A stretch of 64,000 nucleotides of DNA from Macrolepiota albuminosa (taxonomy: Eukaryota > Basidiomycota > Agaricomycetes > Agaricales > Agaricaceae), in contig JAMWFC010000032.1 of assembly GCA_027475525.1 (NCBI GenBank), forward strand, positions 2,046,001-2,110,000, given 5' to 3'. The position numbers were made by a program, and so were the translations under genes. The notes beneath the pieces are model-generated. The model did no database searches, was not told where the DNA came from, and saw nothing but the letters and a program-made list of their open reading frames with translations. Shown here piece after piece: positions 54,521 to 64,000 of the stretch (positions within the stretch are counted from its first letter, which is position 1; every line of letters begins with the position of its first letter).

Positions 54521-57500
54521 ACATTCCAAACTACTAATATGTTTCCACAACTAGTTAAAATTTATAAGTTGTGAATAAGCTATATATATATGAACTAGAA
54601 GAATAACTCATATTAAATACTGTTTTCTTCACACCAACTTTATTGTAGTTTTAAAAATGAAGAAATATCAGTGGTGATATAGATAAAGCTATATATAAAC
54701 AATTATAAAGCAACTTGATATGGCTCCAGACTTCTAAAGTATGAGATTTACAAATGTACTTGATCTCAGCCTAGTCACTTTCTAAGCTGAAATAACAAAT
54801 ATTAAAATATATGGACAAATACAGTTACTTTGAAGCAATTATATTTTTCAGAGCCTTCATATCAGTTGGAAGTGACAGATTCCTCTATATATGTTATGTT
54901 AGAATGAAAAAAAAACTTCATTATAATACCAGAATAAATGCCTTGAAAAGACATTTCAGATGTAAAGCAGCAGAGATTAAATTGATCAAAGTTGCTATGA
55001 TATTTTTTCCTGACATGCTTTGTTAAACTGGAATAAAAACATACCAATAGTCTGCTAAAAATAGGCAAAGCCATGGCATTAACAAATGTTTTATTTTTAC
55101 AGGCCTTAGTATAAAATACTTGTATATATTTTTTAAGTGCTTTATGGGACTTGTCCAATAGTAAATATATATTATTCAATGAACCTATAGGCTATAAAAC
55201 ATGAAAAGTATAAATACAACAAATAGTGCAAAATAAGTATAAAGCAATATAATTTTTATCAGGTGATGCACCGCTTTCTGATTGTCTGCTATAAGTCCAG
55301 ATGTTGTAGGAAGTCTAAGAGAACTGCCAAGCATCAACTTATATATATTGAGTACACAATATGCTATAAGGCACAAAAAAGCAAAAACTGGTCATCTTTG
55401 TGCACTTTCACAGGCTTATACTTTTCATTAGATATATATTTGACAAGTTTCTGAAAACAAATATAAAGCAAGAAATCAGATCATTGACAACATAGAAACT
55501 GTCAGTACAATATATGTGTACCAATGTATCTTCTCCATAGCATGAAAGAAGATTTTTCCTTATAAGTAGTGCATCAGTAAACCATGAGTAAGATGAAATT
55601 GTTTTATTAAGTATGTGTAGATAACATTGAGATGTAGATATAGAGGCTCAAAATACTGCAAATATAAAAAAACTAATAAGTATAAATTAATAATAAAAAA
55701 TGACTGAGCAAATATTGTAGTAGAGATGCTTTAAATATTGATAGTACAGTACGTTAATGATGGAAGTCAAAAAAAAAGAGATGCATGATATATAATATCA
55801 AATATTATAAAATACTTGCATTAAATACAATCATGAATAATCAAGCATCATCAAATTGAAACAATTTAAAAATACAGTATAGTAATCTTCCTTGGGACAA
55901 TTTGTCTAACGACTGGAGTTTTTTATAAATTATCTAAATATTGCATATACAAAACTGCAAATATATGTTATTTAAGTAATATCAAAGTTTGAGAAGCATT
56001 GGTTGAGTATTGTAATAAATATGGATAAAGACATACTGATTTCACTAAATTTGATATTAAATCAACTTTATTTTTTCAATCTTGTACTTTTCTCAATCTG
56101 ATTATTTTGATTCTATTATACAGCTTTGAAGGCATATGTCTATATATAGATAATCAGAGCAAGATTTGAATTTTTATAATAATGACAGTGGAGAGTACTT
56201 CTCAAGTATGACACATTATTGATACAATTTAATATTATTTGTAATATTCATTTTAGATTCTCACTATATTCATCTTTTTATAACTAAACATTTTTCAGAT
56301 ATTGATAAAAATACATAGATATCTTTCTAAATAACCTACTTATATGTCTGTATAGTTCAAAGTTTATTTATATTCTTGAAAATTTAGTTCCTAATTCACT
56401 TGTTATATGTTGATGTCCTAAAAAAAAGTTACTGCATTGTAATTCAATTGATTTCAAAATTTTATTTATATGTTTTTGTCAAAATAATAGAAAATTTGTA
56501 AAAATATAGTAAACATAATCCAATTAATTTCAGAATTTTGTTTGTTAAAATTATATAAAAAATTTTTAACTGAACTTAAAAAATAATTAAATAAATTGCT
56601 ACAAGAGACTTATTCTGGTTCTTAAACTCAAGAATAACTAATACAGTTCTCTGCAATGCATTCAATAGCATCAGATGAAGTACAATTAAAAATTTGGTTA
56701 CAATATTTTTTCTTGTAAATATTTAAATAAAAATTTGAAATTAGTTGGATTATTTTTACTGTGTTTTTCCATTGTTTTGCCAAAGAATATTGTTCTCTGC
56801 ACTCAGTATTTATTCTCACCAATATTAAATTGTATTTTTCTTGCTAATTGAGTTTTTGCTGTCAGCTGAGTAAATTCAATTACAATATGTTTTCTATGGT
56901 TTTGACATACCTGCACTGAGTTAGGAAGTGGTGGATGTGTAATTATGTTGAGCATGTCTCAAAAGTTGTAAGTTTCAAAAATTCTATCATACATTATAAC
57001 ATTGATTCAAGCAGCCAATTCAATCTCTGCTCTAGCATGCTAAAAGAGATTAAATATTTTAACATAACAAAAACATCACATTACATTCAATTTTAGACTA
57101 TGAAATCTGATGGCAAATCATCAATCATCATGCTCAGACATATTATTTCTTATATTTCACATTTCATACCTCAAAAAGCTTTAAAATTCTAAATACACTA
57201 TCTCTTATACTTATACTAGCACAATTCTCAGAAAGTTTAGTTAGTATCTTTAGTAATAATTAAATTTAAAACAATTTGATTGAATCTGCTTTTCTCATTT
57301 TTCTAATCTTGTTGACAATATCATATGCAAAGTTCAACTAAATTTCTTTTTTCCTTTTGTAAACTATTGGACTATATTACAGTAGTATAGACCTTGATAT
57401 ATTGTATAAAAATCAATGACTTTGTGTCTGAAATCTTCTTACAAAACTGTATTTGAAAATCACATCCTGAAAACAACAGAACTAGTTGAAAGTTAATATT

Positions 57501-58240
57501 GTTTATGATAAGGAATTTATAGAGTGCTACCATGCATAGCAAGTGGGTTTTTCTGGCAGTATATATTACAAAGAACAAAGAAATGACCAAAATATATTAG
57601 CTATACATGGTACATATAGTCATGAAACCAAGTTGTAAGACAAAAATAGCAGTCTACAAAAAAAATAGAGAAAGATGCTGTGTAGCAGTCCTGCTTGAAC
57701 AAAGAGTTAAAAGCAGCTAATCTTATAAAGCTGCTATAATCTCAATGCAAAGTCCTCTCTGAAGATTTGAGAAATGTTTTTACTTCAAGATAGCATAGTT
57801 GACTACCTGGTAACTCTCATCAACTATACCAACAATAATATATACATAACAAGATTTAAGATTATTTGCAATGGCTTGTATCTTCTTGTTTTTGAAGGGC
57901 TAAGAGAGTTTACCACCACTCTAGCCCTAGTTACCCAGAATGAGAAATACAAAGGTAGATCTTCTTGTTTCTAAAAGGCTAAGAGGGTTTGCCACCACTC
58001 TAGTACTAATCATTTAAAATGAGAAATATGGAGGTAGATCCTCAACTAAACCCAATGAGCAACACAATGTCCTACATATATTCTTGTCTCCTTACCTTCT
58101 ATATAAAGACTCAAATACTCCCAAGACCTGGAGTTTGAAAGACTATTTACCATTTGTATAACTAACAGCATCAGTGGTAGCGCAGAAAATAATAATGCCT
58201 AGCAGTACACAATATAAAGCTTAATCAAAAATAAAGTAAA
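54521..58240. other. Long AT-rich region, mostly unrecognisable
   Basis: No intact gene. On the minus strand, 55376-55185 and 55179-54862 read like former coding DNA (LMLGSSLRLPTTSGLIADNQ, KALKKYIQVFYTKACKNKTF, FVNAMALPIFSRLLVCFYSS, HSNFDQFNLCCFTSEMSFQG), but I do not recognise it. A diverged 79-bp tandem repeat lies at 57882-58040 (cttcttgttt...gagaaata, twice). The rest gives only short AT-rich frames. Confidence 0.4.
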
Positions 58241-58249
58241 TATCACAAC

Positions 58250-60138
58250 CTGCCCTCTGCAGAATTATTTTAGGCAAGAAATTATCAGTAGAGGATAATA
58301 ACTAAGAGAGCTCCTCACTTTTGATAGCAGCCCCTAAACTAGAAGGCCAAATAGAATGATTAGTTATTTGCTCTAGCCAAGTTTCATGGAAGTCAACAGA
58401 TGTCTACACTATGAGATTGCCATTTTGCAAGTATATCAATGTAGCTTTGCATATAGGCTCATTTGAAAGAAGGGGATTTGGAACAATTAGAGTGCCTAGA
58501 TCTAAAAACAAATAGAACCATGTAAATCAAGCACCAAGAAACAAAAAAATTGGAATTTTATTGGTTAAGAAGACTCATTTGTCAGATGAATAGAAAGAAG
58601 AGGTGAAGCAGCTCTTGGGTAAGAAATTGAAAATTTTCTACTCCCCTAACTCAGAGAACCTATCTGAAAAAGGAGGAGTAGTAATAGTGTTGAAAAAAAA
58701 TCTATTGAAAGTTTGAGATGCAGAATTGAAGACAATTGTTCTGAAACAAAAGAATCAATTTTGTTGCAGTATATGCACCAAACATCACTGAAAGTGATGG
58801 CTAAAATAATGGAAACTTCTGGCTTACACTGAATAGCTTCTTTACAGATAACCAAGAGTTAAGATAGATGTTATAGCTGGAGACTTCAATATGGTGGAGA
58901 ACATCCAGGATAGATCTCTTATGAGAGAGACAACTGAAGCTCTAAACCACTTCAAGCAAACTCTATACTTAAGGGATGCATGGAGAAACACTTTCCTAAC
59001 TAAAAGAGCCTTCTTCTTTATCCAAGATGCCACATAGTTCATGTCAAAAATAGACAAAATCTACATGATAAACCCTCTCAACTTATCATTGCATGACTAG
59101 TCAATCTTATCTACTGGTATCTCCGGAACTGACTATCAACTCATCATGGTAGTGTATGCAGAGGCCCTAATTGTGGAAACCTATGCAAAAGAAAGAGATA
59201 GTATCCTAGTGCCAAAGTATATCATAGAGAAAAAGGAAATTGAGTTGTGAGGAACCAGAAGCCAGATGACTCAGACCTTGAACAAGAGCAACTCAGTCAA
59301 GATAGCTGAGATGGCCAGAAATTACTATAATAAACTCCAAAATAAATGCAAAGACATCACAGACTAAGAACATGAGGAGAAAACCCTAAAGGCTTTGGGC
59401 ACAATCAAGGCTTGCACATCAGAACAATGAAAAAAAGACTTGAGCAGTACAATTAAAACAAAGGAACTGCTGATAGCACTAAAGCTCTCAAATAATAGCT
59501 TAGCACTAGGACCAGATAGGATTCCATACTAATTCTAGAAGTTCTTCAATAACAAGTTTATAAATAACTCAGTGCAAAATCTAAAGATTGAACTATTAGT
59601 AGCCTCCCTCAAGAAATTCTATCTAAAAGGTTATGATATTCCAGGCCATGCTAAACAGTTAATTGTGAACCTTTTTGCTGATGATACAGCTACATTTCTA
59701 TTAATGGAAGACAACATAGATGACTTAAATCCAATTCTTGAAGACTGATGCACTACATTAAGAGTGAATTTTAATATGCAGAAAACATAAATAATTCTGA
59801 TTGATTTATTGGAGTGCAGAAAATGAGTGAGAAAAACAAGGCCAGAGGGCTCTATGATACTAAGTAGTATCTAAATAGCAGAGAAGAGAAAGGCACACTG
59901 ATACAATCTTGAGTGCATAGTATGGAAATGCAGCAGACTTGAATGCTCTATAGGCCAACTTATTAGAAAAGATTGAGAAGTGCCTTCCCAACTGAGAAAA
60001 GGGCTGCTCTATCATTGAGGGCAGATAGCACATTGCATATATAATGATTGTAGGTATGTCACAATACCCAACACAGATTTAGAGCATGTCCTGCTAAGCT
60101 GAAAAGCTATTAGCAAGGAGAGCAGTAAAGTTTATATA
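58250..60138 (+). pseudogene. Non-LTR retrotransposon (LINE), left part: endonuclease and RT remains
   Basis: Plus-strand fragments in order: the N-terminal endonuclease with IGILLVKKTHLSDE (58551-), GGVVIVLKKNLL, VIAGDFNMVENIQDRSLM (58870s, the GDFN motif) and SILSTGISGTDYQLI. Next come the RT start LALKLSNNSLALGPDRIPY (59470-) and RT motif C NLFADDTATFLL (59670s). The middle of RT appears deleted. Many stops at Trp/Gln positions. Such elements copy themselves by target-primed reverse transcription; this one is dead. LTR-B copy 4 splits it at 60138. Confidence 0.8.
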
Positions 60139-61417
60139 TGTCAGATTTTGCTGAGTTGGGGGCTTTCCAGAAAAGCAATGCCCTTATCAAGTGGACTTAT
60201 TCTATATGGACTCAGGTATCTGGAACTCCAGACCATGCTCTAGGGTTCAGAATGCAAATAAGGGATTTTCTGGGATGGAGGAACTTAGTCTGGAAATCAG
60301 ATAAAGTCAAAAAAATAGAGGGGTTAAGGTTGAGTCAAGAACTGGGAGTTTTAAGATGAGACTAGAATTAATAAACTTTAAATTGTAAAGTGCATATCAA
60401 TCTTAAGAGCACACATTTAAATCAGAGTGTGCCAGTCAAGCATGCCAGTCAGGACATATCAGTCAATCAAAGAACACGCAAATAAATCAGTGTAATATTA
60501 AGACTAAGGTACTACAAGTGGGTAGCTACTCTTTAAATATATGTGAGGGTCATTCTGGGTTCCTGAGGAGCTCTGAGATGTCTGGAGCAGTTCTGGGAAT
60601 TAATAGGCAGCAGCAGAAGGAAAGGGACTATATTCCAGGGATCTGTCAAAGGACTTTTCATTTTTTTCTTCTTTCACTCCTTATTCTTTCACTCTCCTTT
60701 CATTCATTTCCTTATTTCTTCTATCATTCTCTCATTTTGCTGTTTCTATTCTCTTAGCACTATCTGTTAGTACTATTCTTAGCCTTTGAGGTGCTCTGGT
60801 TTTTTAGCTATTATTCAAACAAGTGTGGGCCCTTCAGCACTGCTTCCAGACTGCTTATATAAGCCAGAGTTTGCCTGTCTTGTTTGCACAGTTGTTTGGT
60901 TAGTCAATTTTTGAGTTTTTAAGGTTTTGTTGTACTGTACAGTTGTTTCCCATGCTTTTGAAGCTCCAGAAGCATCCAACCTGGCATAGGAAATCCCTAG
61001 ACTTGTTCTCTTTGGATTTTCCTCTGCCAGGTGAGTAGTTATTATAATATTGTCAGTATATACTTTAATACACTTTGGATCTCCTTCTGCTAGCTGTATG
61101 ACTGAGCCACAGCCTCTAGAGGTTGTCCTTATAGGATTGTGCATGCAAAGTGCACAATCAATTGGCATAAAGAGAAGATCGTGATGCATGATGCATAATA
61201 GCTGGAGTGATTGCGAGGTGATAGCTGTATTGGCAGATGGTTCTAGGATCTGTGATATGAGGCTGTTAGAGGACGTGCATAATAGCAGAGTTTGATGTGC
61301 ATGATGGCAGTGTTGGTAGTTGTAATAGCAGGAGTTGTATTGTGAATGTGGTGAGAAGGTCCCAGATAGAGTTCTGAGAGTGCCTTGAAATGATTTTGGA
61401 TAAGAGAAGTCATGACA
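60139..61417 (-). repeat. Solo LTR-B (copy 4) inside the LINE
   Basis: Complete 1279-bp LTR on the minus strand, from TGTCATGACTTCTC (61417) to ATCTGACA (60139). Flanked by a perfect 5-bp duplication ATATA (60134-60138 and 61418-61422). It defines the length of the LTR-B family. Confidence 0.92.
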
Positions 61418-62830
61418 ATATAGGCTGAGAGGAACTCCTTAGTTAATGAGGAAACAATATATGAACCCTTCAATAGTTGACATCAGAACAAGAAATAAAG
61501 CAATAGATATTATGTAGCTGAAATCTTACTTGAAATTTGGAGCAAACAGACCACTATAGGCCTTGGTGGCTGATGCAGTCACAGCCAACAACACCTCAAA
61601 GTCAGAAGAGATGGTAGACAAGCAGGTCAAGATATCATTGTTCCTGCAATTGTGAAAGATAAATGTGACTGTACATAAGCAGATATGAGCCCAAATATAG
61701 CTTGTTTATTTAAAGTCACAGCAAAGTTTAATGTAAGGCTTCATGATTTGTCTTCAACAGAAAAATCCTGAGGAAAATGCTGATATAGTATCATGTAGCC
61801 ACTAATAACCCAAGCATCAGAAAAATGAACCATGGAAAGGCAGCGAAGTGCCTCAAAAGCAAATACAAATTGGAGATACAGAAATATTAGATATTAGAGA
61901 GAAAAATAAAATGTGATATACTTACTTAGATTTTGACTGCAAGTGTAGTGATTGCATGGAGTTAGAAAACTCAGTCAGATGCATGCACCTAGCCTCATAT
62001 GTTAACTGAGCAAAAGACATGCTCATATTATAGTTTTAATAAAAGCAAACACCAGGAAGTGGTTTTTAATGTGACATTCTATCAAGGCCTAGAACAATAA
62101 AAGCAATTGAAGAAATAAAAAAGGCAGTGATGATGGTAAATAAGAAAGCTCTGAATAAGAAGCAAATCTTTTAATCTAGCCTACATGACAAAAATCTCTC
62201 TAGAACAATAAGGATCTTTCTGTGAAAATGTCAACACAATGCATACAAGGTGGGATTATACTGAGACAAACAAACAATAAAGCTTAACTTGAAGAGCTGG
62301 AGGATATGCAGCTAGGATGGTAAAGTAAAGTAGACTCTCTGAATCACATTATCACTAAATGCTCCCATGTTAGTCAGAAGATTGTATGGAAAGAAGCAAG
62401 AAATGTATAAAGAAGAAAAACAAGGAAAATATAGCCAGAGCGGAATTTATTCACTGTAATAGACAGCTCTCCCATGAAGATTACAGACCCTGAAAGAAAA
62501 CTCTCCTTAGATCTGACCCAGATGCACAAAATACTAAACCTAGAAGTGGCCTATTTTATATGGACACCACAATATAATAGAGTAATAAGAAAAGATGATA
62601 GTTCACATTCATCACTAGAAATAACTAATAAATAGAATAAGACTCTCCTAGATGGAGCTGAGCTGGATGTCAAGCTGACAGACAGAAGGCTAGAAAAAAA
62701 AACTATCCTTCAACATGTAATAATGAAAACTTGAGATGGCACAAGAATAATAGACCTGAAAGATTTGGAAGAGTCAGAAAATAGCTCACAAGGCAGGGTT
62801 TTAATAGCTAGTAGGCCATATCAGAGAGAC
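61418..62830 (+). pseudogene. LINE, right part: C-terminal region
   Basis: Continues after LTR-B with VDIRTRNKAIDIM (TAG) LKSYL and a following KANTNW..., then HIITKCSHVSQKIVWKEARN (Cys/His-type end of LINE ORF2), DLTQMHKILNLEVAYFIWTP, ITNK, KLTDRRLEKKTILQHVIMK and a GRVLIASR end near 62820. These are characteristic of the C-terminus of basidiomycete LINE proteins. It is full of stops. Confidence 0.65.
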
Positions 62831-63034
62831 AGGTTGGATAAAATAGGCTCCGAGCTGTTAGCTCCACATACATGTATAAAGGCATTTTCTCGCAAAGACC
62901 AAAATAAGCTGTCTTCTCTAATAGAAGAACCTGATTTGAACCCCAGGTAAACAGCACAGTAGGCAAGAGGGCCTTGCCAAGGACATAGGCCATTGAGCCA
63001 TTTGAAATACTACTCCAAAAAAAAAACTCACATT
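62831..63034. other. Post-LINE spacer
   Basis: Ends of the LINE and unassigned sequence. On the minus strand a B-box-like ggttcaaatc occurs near 62934 without a tRNA fold. Confidence 0.3.
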
Positions 63035-63182
63035 CTATTTTTGAGATAGAAATAGAAATAGAAATTAAATTCCCAATTAAACCCCATATATAATTATATA
63101 AGCATTTGTCTAGACAAATGCTTATATAATCATGTGTGGAGTTTAGTTAAGAATTTAATTTTTATTTCTATTTCAAAAATAG
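63035..63182. repeat. 148-bp near-perfect palindrome (hairpin)
   Basis: Arms of about 77 and 71 bp meet at TCTAGA (63109-63114) with no loop. The centre is perfect (ataagcatttgtctagacaa and on); outer parts pair with a few mismatches (ctatttttga...tcaaaaatag). Could be a fold-back MITE or a cruciform-forming palindrome. Confidence 0.85.
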
Positions 63183-63699
63183 AGTTTTCATTTGGACAAA
63201 GGATTATATAATTAGTTGTTGTCTTGTCAAACTTAATCAGTGTATATAGATGACTGAAATGACTGAGGTATTCCTGATTTCCAGAATGTCCCTCAATTGT
63301 ATAGTTTATCCTAATCTGTTCATCTGTCTATTTCATCCTCTCCTTGCAACAACTACTCAACCTGGTTGTCTGTATGACATATGCATACTGCAATCCTCTC
63401 ATTCAAATCAAAAGCTCTTTATTGAGCTTTGATTATTTTATTAGTACAATTAGTTAAAAACCTTGCTAGCTATTTGGAGTCAAACTATTTTCAATTTCTT
63501 GACTTGAGATGAGAACTTGACTCTATTTTACTTATATTATAGTTTGTATATATTATATATTATAAACAAATTATTCTGATTTCTGATTTTTTGATGACTT
63601 CATACTTATATTACTTTGTATGTGAATACTACTTGTAATATACTATTCCATCGCTTTAGCTAGGAGAGTCTCTTCTGAGTCAGATATCACTAAGATGTC
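63183..63699. other. AT-rich spacer before LTR-B copy 5, no gene
   Basis: Short frames only. A 60-codon frame at 63250 has no motif. Confidence 0.4.
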
Positions 63700-64000
63700 T
63701 GTCATGACCCCTCCCACCTGGAACCACCCCAGAACACTACCGGAGCTCCATCCAGGCCCCCCAACCCCATGACACAACCCCACCATCAAGGCCTGCCATT
63801 ACATAGTACCTCTGACAACTCTGCATCACAGATCCTAGGACTACCCAATGGCCTGATTGTCACTCCATGATCAACAATCAGATCACACCACGCAGCCCAG
63901 CCATCATGCATCAAGCATCAAAGGCCCATCTCCATGCCAATTTATTGTGTGCCCTGCACATGTGATTCCCAGTATACAGTCCTCTTCCATGTAGTACTTG
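63700..64000 (+). repeat. Start of LTR-B (copy 5), runs off the window
   Basis: TGTCATGACCCCTCCCACCTGG matches the LTR-B start and the following 300 bp align in order with copy 1 (27926-28260): ccatccag, tgatcaacaatcagat, atcatgcatcaagcat, gtgtgccctgcacatgtg. It could be the 5' LTR of a complete LTR-B element lying beyond the window. Confidence 0.85.

Noticed and set aside
62900..62990. tRNA or tRNA-derived SINE on the minus strand near ggttcaaatc
   Set aside because: A B-box-like word is present but the T-arm does not pair with a 7-base loop and no acceptor stem or anticodon arm is seen.
1..64000. CRISPR array, bacterial operon or phage features
   Set aside because: Repeats here are tandem duplications, LTRs or TIRs without regular unique spacers; genes have introns and eukaryotic families.

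Overview
The window looks like chromosomal DNA of a mushroom-forming basidiomycete (Agaricomycetes). The evidence is short GT-AG introns of about 45-60 bp, an F-box/LRR-like gene end, a SET gene and a hairpin-type glycosidase of styles common in that class, and a transposon mix of Ty3/gypsy, Helitron, Tc1/mariner and LINE elements. Identities come from reading motifs; no database search was run.

Layout. Bases 1-8540 form a gene island: the 3' end of an F-box-like gene, a two-exon SET gene (+), a four-exon secreted six-hairpin glycosidase (-), a poorly supported stretch with a small repeat, and a single-exon four-helix membrane protein (-). From about 8.6 kb to the end I see no host gene. Everything recognisable there is transposon, much of it AT-rich and full of stops that look like C-to-T changes.

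The transposon part is nested. In order it holds a repeat pair with a heat-shock-element-like motif (9.4-10.6 kb), a dead Tc1/mariner (11282-12888), and a 13.9-kb gypsy element 'A' (13990-27925, TSD ACGA) inserted in an LTR of a second family, 'LTR-B'. Next come an old Helitron H1 (from about 28.4 kb), a younger Helitron H2 inside H1 (32166-39712, between A and T), and an LTR-B solo copy (40333-42638, TSD ACAAT) that contains a solo LTR-A, which itself contains a 203-bp CACTG-type MITE. A broken gypsy chromovirus 'B' follows (43862 to about 52225), then another solo LTR-A (53489-54520), a dead LINE (about 58.25-62.83 kb) split by a solo LTR-B (60139-61417, TSD ATATA), a 148-bp palindrome, and the start of one more LTR-B.

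The most interesting content is in gypsy A. Between integrase and 3' LTR lie about 5 kb of antisense DNA with three spliced genes that still read through: 'a' (8 exons, 711 codons, cysteine cluster plus coiled coil), 'b' (3 exons) and 'c' (3 exons). Genes b and c look like paralogues. The unrelated-looking gypsy B carries, at the same place and orientation, a decayed gene with a similar cysteine cluster and coiled coil. The sense polyprotein of A is interrupted by TGA codons where Arg (CGA) is expected and by frameshifts, while the antisense genes are open.

A technical warning: nine tandem duplications of exactly 77 bp occur, all inside repeats. They look like untrimmed k=77 assembly overlaps, and several break reading frames that would otherwise be open.
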